From the NCBI GenBank assembly GCA_002407935.1, contig DHPU01000002.1:439-40751 (forward strand): DNA of 40,313 bases, in the 5' to 3' direction. The notes under the pieces were generated by a model, which searched no databases, was not told where the DNA came from, and saw only the letters and a list, made by a program, of their open reading frames with translations. Position numbers and translations under genes: made by a program. Positions 1 to 7,237 of the stretch are shown here, one piece after another (the first letter of the stretch is position 1; every line of letters begins with the position of its first letter). The DNA is from Peptococcaceae bacterium UBA5356. Its GTDB lineage: Bacteria > Bacillota > Peptococcia > DRI-13 > DTU073.

Positions 1-130
1 GTATGTCGTTGCCAGGAATTTATTTTTATGTATTATTTGACTTGAGTACTTATTTTGATCTTGAACATATATATATATAACAGGGTCAGAGTATAATAAT
101 AAAGTTAAAAAACTTAGTAGGGGTTGAATT

Positions 131-511
131 ATGCTAAAGGTTGTTAAGCTGTTTTTAATGATTTGTTTGTTAGGTTTTTTACTTATTGGTTGTGAGGAAC
201 AGGTCGCTTTTGATAAGCCGGAGTTGATGTTGAAGTTAATTAATAATACTGTTGAATTAACGGAAAAAGCGGTTGCAGAGAAAAATCTTAAGTTAGCTCG
301 GGATTTATGGGGACAAATTTCTGAAGTAGGTCTTAAAGCAAAAGAAAAGGGTAATAATAATTTAGCAGGTTCATTGGAAAAAATGGCCTGTAGTTACGCC
401 TATTTGGTGGATTATTTAAGGACGGATGAGCAGCAGAAACTGGAAGATTTTAAGGCTAGCTTCCAAGAAGCTGTAAATGAATTAAAGCTGAATATGACTT
501 CAAAAGGATAG
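131..511 (+). CDS. Small predicted lipoprotein of unknown function
   Basis: A 126-residue protein with a type II signal peptide: a short basic N-terminus (K3, K6), a hydrophobic stretch at about residues 7-19 and a lipobox L18-I19-G20-C21. C21 should be lipidated and the rest displayed outside the membrane. The mature part (22-126) is charged and looks almost wholly alpha-helical, with many Leu, Lys and Glu. I do not recognise the family. An AGGGG ribosome-binding site lies at 119-123. A TATAAT at 92-97 could be a -10 box, but no good -35 lies at the right distance; an AT dinucleotide run at 67-80 precedes it. The stop codon sits inside the stem of a hairpin. The ORF is well supported by signal peptide and ribosome-binding site; the function is unknown. 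Confidence 0.75.
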   Translation: MLKVVKLFLMICLLGFLLIGCEEQVAFDKPELMLKLINNTVELTEKAVAEKNLKLARDLWGQISEVGLKAKEKGNNNLAGSLEKMACSYAYLVDYLRTDEQQKLEDFKASFQEAVNELKLNMTSKG

Positions 512-546
512 AACTTGTTATGACAGAAAAGAGTAGCAAGTTCTAT
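508..546 (+). terminator. Hairpin overlapping the lipoprotein stop codon
   Basis: A perfect 10-bp stem, ATAGAACTTG (508-517) with CAAGTTCTAT (537-546), can be extended inward by A-T and G-T pairs. The following bases (TAACTTTATTTA) are only moderately T-rich, so it may be a weak terminator or an mRNA-stabilising 3' hairpin. Confidence 0.45.
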
Positions 547-626
547 TAACTTTATTTACCAATATATATTTTAAAAAGGAAAATACAAAAAAGTAGCGAA
601 TTGATGTATATACGGAGGTGCATTTT

Positions 627-1448
627 GTGAAGGAGCATAAAAGTATATTTAAAATGATTTTTTTCTTTACTTTCATTGCAATCTTTGTTGTTCCACCTTT
701 AGGACAAAATATTTCTGAAGAAAATTATGAAATGCAGGAAGTTAAGAAAATATATCAGCTTATTGCTGATGGAAAAACGCAAGAAGTTTTCACAGGAAAA
801 ACTGTAACAAAGGATATTTTAGAGGAAGCCCAGTTTGTTTTAGGTGCCGAGGATAAGGTCATACCAGCTTTGGATGAAGTTGTTGAAAAGGAAATACAGG
901 TAATGCGAGTTTCTAAAAGAACTGTTGAGGAAAAAAAGAGCTTGCCTTTTAGTACGGAGAAAAAAGAGTCTAAGGAACTTTACCATGGTGAAACCAGAAT
1001 TCTGCAAAAAGGACAGAAAGGGTTAGAAAAACAAATTTATGAAGTCATTTTAGAAGATGGCAAGGAAATTGCCCGTAATTTTGTTAAGAAAGTAATAGTT
1101 AAAGAACCTGTTAAACAGATTGTCGCTTTTGGTATTCAGCAATCTGTCTCCAGAGGCGGAAGTACGTTGAATTTTGAGAAATCGCTGCCGATGAGTGCTA
1201 CCGGCTATACGCATACAGGCAGTAAAACATATACCGGTATTTGGCCTAGTGTCGGTATTGTTGCCGTTGATCCCAAAATCATTCCTTTGAAAACAAGACT
1301 ATACATAGATGGATATGGTTATGCTACGGCCATGGATACTGGTGGTAGTATTAAAGGAAACCGCATTGATCTTTTTTTTGAGACAAAAAAAGAAGCCTTG
1401 AAATGGGGTCGCCGTCAAGTACGGGTTTTTATTCTAAAGCAGGATTAA
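627..1448 (+). CDS. G5 and 3D domain cell-wall protein (YabE-like)
   Basis: Probable secreted or membrane-anchored cell-wall protein of about 273 residues. The GTG at 627 is chosen because GGAGG at 614-618 lies 8 nt upstream; a GTG at 618 overlaps that ribosome-binding site. After an N-terminal hydrophobic anchor (about 9-27) comes a G5-like domain (about 90-170; the HGETRILQKGQKG and YEVILEDGKEIARN stretches fit the family). The C-terminus is a 3D domain with its three acidic signatures: VAVDP, AMDTGG and RIDLFF. In YabE/YuiC/Sps-type proteins the 3D domain has a lytic-transglycosylase-related fold, so a peptidoglycan hydrolase role is inferred. No LysM or DUF348 repeats are seen, so it is shorter than B. 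subtilis YabE. It is monocistronic, with a terminator downstream. Confidence 0.85.
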   Translation: MKEHKSIFKMIFFFTFIAIFVVPPLGQNISEENYEMQEVKKIYQLIADGKTQEVFTGKTVTKDILEEAQFVLGAEDKVIPALDEVVEKEIQVMRVSKRTVEEKKSLPFSTEKKESKELYHGETRILQKGQKGLEKQIYEVILEDGKEIARNFVKKVIVKEPVKQIVAFGIQQSVSRGGSTLNFEKSLPMSATGYTHTGSKTYTGIWPSVGIVAVDPKIIPLKTRLYIDGYGYATAMDTGGSIKGNRIDLFFETKKEALKWGRRQVRVFILKQD

Positions 1449-1506
1449 AGGACAACGTCAATTTGTCAGGTTTATGAATTTATGATAAAATTAAAAAGGA
1501 CTTTTA

Positions 1507-1532
1507 GGGCACAGGATTATCTGTGCCTTTTT
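1507..1532 (+). terminator. Intrinsic terminator after the 3D protein gene
   Basis: A 7-bp GC-rich stem, GGCACAG (1508-1514) with CTGTGCC (1521-1527), has a 6-nt loop and is followed at once by five T residues. This separates the 3D-protein gene from yebC. Confidence 0.85.
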
Positions 1533-1574
1533 CTAAGAAATTCAGAAGGTGCATAATTAAGGAGGTAGTTGTAA

Positions 1575-2336
1575 ATGTCTGGGCATTCTAAATGGGCTAA
1601 CATAAAACACAAAAAGGGGAAACAAGATGCCCTTAAAGGGAAGGTGTTTACAAAGCTGGGCAGAGAGTTAATTGTTGCGGCCAGAATGGGAGGAGGACCT
1701 AATCCTGATATTAATTTTCGTCTAAAAATTGCTATTCAAAAAGCTAAAGCAGCCAATATGCCTAATGATAATATTCAAAGAGCGATTCAAAAAGGTGCTG
1801 GGGAGCAAGATGCAAATAATTTTGAGGAACTAGTATACGAAGGATATGGCCCGGGTGGAGTGGCGATCATGATTAATATCTTAACTGATAATCGCAATAG
1901 GACAGCTGGTGAAATAAGACATATTTTCGCTAAGAACGGTGGTAATATGGGTGAAACCGGTTGTGTAAGTTGGATGTTTAAACAAAAAGGGTATATTACG
2001 TTAGAAAAAGAAAAATTGAACTTAAGTGAGGATGATTTACTTCTTTTGGTGTTGGAAAAAGGGGCAGAAGATCTAAAATTGGAAGATGAGGAGGAAGTAG
2101 AAATTTATACTGACCCGGAAAACTTGGAAAGTGTTAAAGACGGACTGGAAGAAGTCGGTGTAGAGGTTGTTAATGCCGAAATTTCTATGATTTCTGAGAC
2201 GAGTGTAGAGGTAACAGATCCGGAGCAGGCTAAGTTATTACTTCGTTTAATGGATTATTTAGAAGAACATGATGATGTCCAGGATACTTTTACTAATTTC
2301 GATATCTCTGAAGAATTAATGGAGCAAATGGAGTAG
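1575..2336 (+). CDS. yebC: YebC/PmpR family protein
   Basis: A 253-residue full-length YebC/PmpR/TACO1 family protein, beginning with the family signature MSGHSKWANIKHKKGKQD. Also visible are the RAIQKGAG segment near residue 70, the YEGYGPGGVA motif (about 86-95) and the acidic middle and C-terminal domains. Members were described as DNA-binding regulators. More recent work links YebC proteins to translation, notably of proline-rich stretches, so the role should be stated cautiously. The start is fixed by AAGGAGG just upstream. In many Firmicutes yebC sits directly before ruvC, as here. A terminator follows, so it is probably its own transcription unit. Confidence 0.95.
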   Translation: MSGHSKWANIKHKKGKQDALKGKVFTKLGRELIVAARMGGGPNPDINFRLKIAIQKAKAANMPNDNIQRAIQKGAGEQDANNFEELVYEGYGPGGVAIMINILTDNRNRTAGEIRHIFAKNGGNMGETGCVSWMFKQKGYITLEKEKLNLSEDDLLLLVLEKGAEDLKLEDEEEVEIYTDPENLESVKDGLEEVGVEVVNAEISMISETSVEVTDPEQAKLLLRLMDYLEEHDDVQDTFTNFDISEELMEQME

Positions 2337-2352
2337 GTTAGTAGATGAAAGA

Positions 2353-2391
2353 AGATGGCTGTCTCATATTTATGAGGCGGTCTCTTTTTTT
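2353..2391 (+). terminator. Intrinsic terminator after yebC
   Basis: GGCTGTCTCAT pairs with ATGAGGCGGTC using several G-T pairs, around a short ATTT loop. The stem ends in a run of seven T residues (2385-2391). The region from here to ruvC (2392-2486) shows no confident promoter. Confidence 0.7.
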
Positions 2392-2486
2392 AATGGTATA
2401 ACGTCCGTACCTTTCTTTTATGGAGAGAAGGATAATCCGTTTAGGATGGAGAATTTAAAAAATGGGGTAAAAATGAGGTGAAAGAA

Positions 2487-2987
2487 ATGATTATTTTGGG
2501 AATAGACCCCGGTACAGCAATTACCGGATATGGTGTTGTAGAATATTTAGGGAATCATTATCGGATAGTGGAATACGGAATTATTAGTAGTGCTAAAACA
2601 GAGAAACCAGCTAGTAGACTTAATAAAATTTATAATGGAATTAAGCAGCTTATTGATACTCATAAACCTGATTATGTAGCTGTGGAGGAGTTATTCTTCA
2701 ATAAAAACGTGAAAACAGCTTTACAGGTAGGACAGGCTCGGGGCGTAGTGTTGCTGGCTGCACAACGGAAAGAAGTGGCCATCTATGAATATACACCATT
2801 ACAGGTTAAACAAGCGGTAGTAGGGTATGGACGGGCGGAGAAAAAACAGGTTCAGTTTATGGTAAAGGCTCTTTTAAATTTAGCGGAGATTCCACGTCCA
2901 GATGATGCAGCAGATGCTTTGGCTATTGCGATCTGTCATGGCAATTTTTGTTCTTCGGGATTAATGATGAGGAGTGAGACAATTTGA
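2487..2987 (+). CDS. ruvC: Holliday junction resolvase RuvC
   Basis: Cuts four-way DNA junctions to finish homologous recombination, working with RuvA and RuvB. The ATG at 2487 is preferred over the GTG at 2478, because GAGGTG (2475-2480) then becomes the ribosome-binding site. The 166-residue product has the RNase H-like fold motifs: GIDPGTAITGYG near the N-terminus (first catalytic Asp, D7), VEELFF (catalytic Glu) and DDAADALAIA (the two C-terminal Asp). Length is normal for the family. It overlaps ruvA by 4 nt, indicating translational coupling in a ruvC-ruvA-ruvB-queH operon. Confidence 0.96.
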   Translation: MIILGIDPGTAITGYGVVEYLGNHYRIVEYGIISSAKTEKPASRLNKIYNGIKQLIDTHKPDYVAVEELFFNKNVKTALQVGQARGVVLLAAQRKEVAIYEYTPLQVKQAVVGYGRAEKKQVQFMVKALLNLAEIPRPDDAADALAIAICHGNFCSSGLMMRSETI

Positions 2988-3586
2988 TCGAATTTCTGCA
3001 GGGAGAATTATATTTCAAAGGTGCAAATTATGTTGTTATGCAAGTAGGAGGTATGGGGTACAAGGTATATAGCCCATCTTTAATTATAGCTAAGCTGCCG
3101 GCACTCAGGGAGGAAACAACCTTATTTACTTACCTCCATGTTAGGGAGGATGAATTAAGCCTTTATGGTTTTTTGTCAGTTGAGGAAAGGGAGATGTTTC
3201 TTGCCCTTTTGCAGGTTTCGGGAATAGGTCCGAAGTTAGCTTTAGCTATTTTATCGCAGATGTCGGTTCAGGAGTTGCGTCGTGCTATTTTTTTGGGCGA
3301 TATGCAACCGTTATTAAGTATTTCCGGGGTAGGTAAAAAGACGGCAGGCAGGATGGTTCTTGAATTGAAAGATAAATTAGGGAAAGAAGTTCTCTCCGAA
3401 GAAATAAACTCGGAAGTTACGGATACGATACATCCAGATGTAAGAGGCGAAGCCGTTTCAGCCTTGTTAGCGTTAGGATACAGTCTGGCGGAAGCGCAAA
3501 AGGCCGTACCCGTATTACAGGTAGATCAAGATTATTCTGTCGAGGATTTAATTCGGATAGCTTTAAAAAATTCGGCTAAGGTTTAA
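2984..3586 (+). CDS. ruvA: Holliday junction DNA-binding protein RuvA
   Basis: A 200-residue RuvA, which binds Holliday junctions as a tetramer and loads the RuvB motor. An N-terminal OB fold (about 1-60) is followed by two helix-hairpin-helix motifs (SGIGPKLALAIL near residue 78, SGVGKKTAGRMVLEL near 113). The C-terminal domain that contacts RuvB (about 150-200) follows a short acidic linker. The start is TTG, overlapping the ruvC stop as TTGA, with GAGGAG at 2969-2974. The arrangement is the standard Firmicute ruv operon. Confidence 0.96.
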   Translation: MIEFLQGELYFKGANYVVMQVGGMGYKVYSPSLIIAKLPALREETTLFTYLHVREDELSLYGFLSVEEREMFLALLQVSGIGPKLALAILSQMSVQELRRAIFLGDMQPLLSISGVGKKTAGRMVLELKDKLGKEVLSEEINSEVTDTIHPDVRGEAVSALLALGYSLAEAQKAVPVLQVDQDYSVEDLIRIALKNSAKV

Positions 3587-3601
3587 GTGGAGGATAGATA
3601 A

Positions 3602-4633
3602 ATGACGGAAGAAAGAGTTGTTACGCCGGGGCTCATTCAGGAGGAACGGGAAGAGGTAAGCCTACGACCTAGTTTATTGGATGAATATATCGGGCAGGAG
3701 AAAGTTAAGGAAAATCTGCGTATTTTTATAACAGCGGCTAAACAGAGGAAGGAAGCCTTGGATCATGTGTTACTTTATGGGCCGCCAGGATTAGGCAAGA
3801 CTACTTTGGCCAATATTATTGCGGTAGAGATGCAGGCGCAAATTCGCGCTACTTCCGGTCCGGCCATAGAAAGGCCGGGGGATCTGGCGGCTATTTTAAC
3901 TAATTTGCAGCCTCATGATATTTTGTTTATTGACGAAATTCATCGTTTAAACAGAACGGTGGAAGAAGTGCTTTATCCGGCGATGGAAGATTTTTGTTTG
4001 GATATAATTATTGGTAAAGGTCCCAGTGCCCGTTCGATTCGTCTTGATTTGCCGCCTTTTACTTTAGTAGGGGCTACGACTAGAGCGGGGAATCTAACTG
4101 CGCCTCTGCGCGATAGATTTGGGGTAGTTAGTCGTTTAGAATTTTATAATACAGAGGAATTAGTGATCATTGTGGAGAGAGCAGCTCGTATTTTGAAAGT
4201 AGTGATTGAACAAGCGGGAGCGGAGGAAATTGGGAAAAGAGCCAGGGGAACCCCGCGAATAGCTAATCGTTTGTTGAAAAGGGTGCGGGACTATGCACAG
4301 GTGCAGGGATGCAAGGTTATCAGTAGAGAAATGGCCGATCAAGCTTTGAATATGCTGGAAGTAGATCAGCTCGGGTTGGATGCAATTGACCGAAAAATGT
4401 TACAGATGGTAATCGAAAAGTTTCAAGGAGGGCCTGTCGGGGTGGAAACCTTAGCAGCCTGCATTAGTGAGGAAACAAGTACGATTGAGGATGTTTATGA
4501 GCCCTATTTGTTACAATTGGGCTTTTTACAAAGGACGCCCAGGGGCAGAGTAGCTACTCCGTTAGCCTATCAACATTTAGGTATTACATATAATAGAGAA
4601 AGGGAAGATGAGGAGAAAATATCCCTATGGTAG
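3602..4633 (+). CDS. ruvB: Holliday junction branch-migration ATPase RuvB
   Basis: AAA+ motor that drives branch migration with RuvA. The 343 residues show Walker A GPPGLGKTT (60-68), Walker B with DEIH (111-114), sensor 1 GATTRAG, and a C-terminal winged helix ending in the RTPRGRVAT segment typical of RuvB. A GTGGAGG ribosome-binding site precedes the ATG. It begins 15 nt after ruvA. Its stop codon lies 13 nt before queH, so the two are almost certainly co-transcribed. Confidence 0.97.
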   Translation: MTEERVVTPGLIQEEREEVSLRPSLLDEYIGQEKVKENLRIFITAAKQRKEALDHVLLYGPPGLGKTTLANIIAVEMQAQIRATSGPAIERPGDLAAILTNLQPHDILFIDEIHRLNRTVEEVLYPAMEDFCLDIIIGKGPSARSIRLDLPPFTLVGATTRAGNLTAPLRDRFGVVSRLEFYNTEELVIIVERAARILKVVIEQAGAEEIGKRARGTPRIANRLLKRVRDYAQVQGCKVISREMADQALNMLEVDQLGLDAIDRKMLQMVIEKFQGGPVGVETLAACISEETSTIEDVYEPYLLQLGFLQRTPRGRVATPLAYQHLGITYNREREDEEKISLW

Positions 4634-4646
4634 GAGGAAAAAATTA

Positions 4647-5183
4647 ATGAAAATATTGTTGCATGTTTGTTGTGGGCCTTGTAGTATTTATCCCGTTGCT
4701 GCTTTACAAAAGGAAGGGCACGATTTGCGAGGATATTTTTATAATCCCAATATTCACCCCTTTACGGAGTTTACGAAGAGGCTGCAGACCTTTAGCGAGT
4801 ATGCAGAAAAAATGGGTCTTCCGGTTATTCTTGATGAGGAATATGAACTGGAGGAATATTTGCGTAATGTGGCTTTCCGGGAAGGAGAGCGTTGTCGCAT
4901 TTGTTATAGTTTACGTTTAAAAAGAGCGGCACAAATTGCTAAGAAGGGCAAATTTGAGGCCTTTACCACTACATTACTGGTTAGCCCTTTTCAAAAGCAT
5001 GAGTTGATTAAAGAACTGGCAACGGCTATTGCTGCAGAGATAGGGGTACCCTTTTATTACCAGGATTTTCGTGTGGGGTATAAGGAAGGGGTAGTAAGGT
5101 CGAAAGAGGAAGGGATGTATCGACAGCAATACTGTGGCTGTATCTTTAGTGAACGGGATAGATATAAGTCAGCACATCGGTGA
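4647..5183 (+). CDS. queH: Epoxyqueuosine reductase QueH
   Basis: Catalyses the last step of queuosine synthesis, epoxyqueuosine to queuosine in tRNA, as the non-cobalamin alternative to QueG. The 178-residue protein carries the DUF208/QueH signature: the N-terminal HVCCGPC (C8, C9, C12), CRIC (C83, C86) and the C-terminal YCGC (C163, C165). These Cys residues hold the iron-sulfur and iron sites in characterised QueH. The ATG at 4647 is chosen over an in-frame ATG at 4608 inside ruvB, because AGGAGG at 4632-4637 is well placed for it. Two other queuosine genes, queA and tgt, lie in this window. preQ0/preQ1 synthesis genes are not seen. Confidence 0.93.
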   Translation: MKILLHVCCGPCSIYPVAALQKEGHDLRGYFYNPNIHPFTEFTKRLQTFSEYAEKMGLPVILDEEYELEEYLRNVAFREGERCRICYSLRLKRAAQIAKKGKFEAFTTTLLVSPFQKHELIKELATAIAAEIGVPFYYQDFRVGYKEGVVRSKEEGMYRQQYCGCIFSERDRYKSAHR

Positions 5184-5185
5184 GT

Positions 5186-5216
5186 ACCCTCATATATTAG
5201 GTAGCAGATAGCGAAT
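5186..5216 (+). promoter_or_regulatory. Possible SigI-type promoter for sigI-rsgI
   Basis: ACCCTC (5186-5191) and CGAAT (5212-5216) resemble the ACCCCC and CGAA elements reported for SigI-dependent promoters, with 20 nt between them. SigI operons are usually autoregulated. One mismatch and an uncertain spacing make this tentative. Confidence 0.35.
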
Positions 5217-5249
5217 ATTTATATTAAGAGGTATTGAGAGGTGAGATTG

Positions 5250-5978
5250 TTGGACTTGGAAATTAGTCAGGACATTCTTTTAGTCCAGCAGGGAAAGGAT
5301 GAAGTCAGAGACAGATTAATCAAAAGGTATTTTCCTTTCATTCTCAAGGTTACGGCACGTACCTGTAAACGATTCGTTCGGGTGGGTGAAGATGAGGAAA
5401 TCAGTGTAGCTTTAATTGCTTTTAATGAAGCTCTTGATAAATATAATACTAAACGAAATTCTTCTTTTTTTCTCTTCGCAGAAACGGTCATCAGGAGACG
5501 AATAATTGATTATTTTCGTAAAACTCAGCAAGGGGTACAGGATTTACCCTGGTCCTCGCTCATTCATGACGGGGAGGAGGAAGATGCAGAGGTACGGTTA
5601 GACAAACTAACCTGGAAAGAAGCTACGGAACGCTATTATGAGAAGGAAGTTACGGAAATAAGGCGGGAGGAAATTAGAGAATACTCCGGTAAATTAAAGG
5701 AATTCGGGATAGAGTTTCAGGATTTGGTAAAGGTATCGCCGAAACATCGGGATGCTAGAATGACGGCATATCGGGTTGCTAGGCTAATTTGTGAGAAGGA
5801 GAGTTATCGCCTTTTTTTACAAAGAACCAAAACCCTTCCTCTGAAAGAATTAGAAACGGAGGTAGTGGTAAGTCGCAAAACTCTGGAAAGACAACGTAAA
5901 TATATTATTGCTTTGGCAGTAATTATTATGGGAAAATTTTACTATCTTCAGGATTATTTAGATAGTATGAAAGGGTGA
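5250..5978 (+). CDS. sigI: RNA polymerase sigma factor SigI
   Basis: A 242-residue sigma-70-like factor of the SigI family, used for heat and envelope stress in Bacillus and for sensing extracellular polysaccharide in cellulolytic clostridia. The region 2-like part includes ILLVQQGKDEVRDRLIKRY, the FNEALDKYN segment and FRKTQQG. The C-terminal SigI-specific region (about 145-240) ends with a helix-turn-helix-like VSRKTLERQRKYIIALAVI. The identity is confirmed by the RsgI-type gene that overlaps the end. The start is uncertain: TTG at 5250 suits GAGGTG at 5238-5243, but GTG at 5241 with AAGAGG at 5226-5231 is also possible. An insertion of sigI-rsgI between queH and spoIID is not the commonest order. 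Confidence 0.9.
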   Translation: MDLEISQDILLVQQGKDEVRDRLIKRYFPFILKVTARTCKRFVRVGEDEEISVALIAFNEALDKYNTKRNSSFFLFAETVIRRRIIDYFRKTQQGVQDLPWSSLIHDGEEEDAEVRLDKLTWKEATERYYEKEVTEIRREEIREYSGKLKEFGIEFQDLVKVSPKHRDARMTAYRVARLICEKESYRLFLQRTKTLPLKELETEVVVSRKTLERQRKYIIALAVIIMGKFYYLQDYLDSMKG

Positions 5979-5983
5979 GACCT

Positions 5984-7168
5984 ATGGCAGAAAAACGCAA
6001 AGGATTGGTTATGGAAGCGACTCCAGGGAAGATTGTTGTGCTGACTCCTACCGGTGAATTTAAGCATCTTGCTTGGCAAAAAAAAGAATTACCGGCAGTG
6101 GGAAGTGAGATTGTATTTGAGACTGCGGTTCCTAGATATAACTTCTTTTTAACCGGTAAATTTCTAGCCTTGGCTGCCGGTATTGCCCTTTTCTTTTTTG
6201 CGATTCCCTTTTTTACAGCACAGCTTTTTCCCGGTAACCAACAGGTTATAGCTTATGTGAATATTGATATAAATCCTAGTGTGGAATTAGGATTGGATCA
6301 AGAAGGAAAAGTGAGAGAAGCAACCGGTTTAAATGAAGATGGGGTAAAATTATTGGAGCAGTTACAGCTGTTGAATCGTTCTGCGGAAGAAGCAGTTAGG
6401 TTGATTACCAGTGAGGCAGTAAAGAAGCAGTATCTGGCTCCGGATAAGGAAAACAATGTTATTTTAACTTTAAGTTCCCCTGATGAAAGAGAAGAAAGAA
6501 GGGGAGAAAAGTTCAAAGAAAAAGCAAAGGTCTTAGTGAAAATCCAAAAGGTATTAAATGAAGAAGTAAAGAAAGATTTGCAAGAACGTAAAATAGAGGC
6601 ACAGGTAGAGTTTTTGGAAGTTTCGATCCAGTTTCATGAAAAAGCTAAAGAGCAGGGAATATCTCCCGGGAAATATGCTGTAATTTTAGAAGCTAGGGAA
6701 GAGGGGTTGGAGATTACTCCTGAAAACATGAAATTTTCCAGCGTGGTTAAAGCCATTAAAAAAGCCGGCGGGAATCCTGGAGAAATAATTTCCCGGACGA
6801 AAAAAGCAGAAAAACAGTTGATGGAATTGGAAAAAGAGCAAAAAAAGCGGTTCAAGAAAGGTAATGGACAAGGAAAAGGGCAAGGTAAAGATATGGGGTT
6901 AAAGGATAAAGACGAAGATGAAGACGAATTAAAAAAAGTTAAAGAAGAACGAAAAGAAGTCAAAAAAGAAGTCAGAGAAAAAGAAGATGAGCGCAGAGAA
7001 GAAGTTAAGGAAAAAGAAGAAAAAATAATAGATGAAGATGATGAAGACGGTGAAGATGATGAGAACGATGATAATGATGAAGATGATGAAGGCGGGAAAA
7101 ATAGGAATATAAATAAGCGGGAGGAAAAAGATAATTTTGGGGGGAAGAGAAGGAATGAGTTCCTATAA
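5984..7168 (+). CDS. rsgI: Anti-sigma-I factor RsgI with charged low-complexity tail
   Basis: A 394-residue membrane protein predicted to hold SigI inactive. Order: cytosolic RsgI N-terminal domain (1-55; GLVMEATPGKIVVLTPTGEF), one membrane helix (about 58-82), an extracellular domain (about 85-280), then a highly charged tail (about 280-394). The segment IDINPSVEL holds an Asn-Pro pair (N97-P98); self-cleavage at such a bond has been reported for RsgI proteins. Cellulosome-type RsgI proteins end in carbohydrate-binding modules. Here the end is Lys/Glu-rich and then a run of Asp and Glu, with no recognisable binding module. ATG at 5984 is preferred because AAGGGTGA (5971-5978), overlapping the sigI stop, serves as ribosome-binding site. 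Confidence 0.88.
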   Translation: MAEKRKGLVMEATPGKIVVLTPTGEFKHLAWQKKELPAVGSEIVFETAVPRYNFFLTGKFLALAAGIALFFFAIPFFTAQLFPGNQQVIAYVNIDINPSVELGLDQEGKVREATGLNEDGVKLLEQLQLLNRSAEEAVRLITSEAVKKQYLAPDKENNVILTLSSPDEREERRGEKFKEKAKVLVKIQKVLNEEVKKDLQERKIEAQVEFLEVSIQFHEKAKEQGISPGKYAVILEAREEGLEITPENMKFSSVVKAIKKAGGNPGEIISRTKKAEKQLMELEKEQKKRFKKGNGQGKGQGKDMGLKDKDEDEDELKKVKEERKEVKKEVREKEDERREEVKEKEEKIIDEDDEDGEDDENDDNDEDDEGGKNRNINKREEKDNFGGKRRNEFL

Positions 7169-7237
7169 TGTCGAACAAAGAGAGAGGGTTTATTATTAAA
7201 ATAAAAACAGTTATTTATTAAATCATGGGGGAGGATT

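Noticed and set aside
4663..4920. 85-codon ORF in another frame of queH
   Set aside because: It overlaps the clearly conserved QueH frame and has no ribosome-binding site of its own.
6634..6963. Minus-strand ORFs of 109 and 65 codons within rsgI
   Set aside because: They are mirror frames of the Lys/Glu-rich coding sequence, giving Ser/Phe/Pro-rich peptides with no family resemblance.
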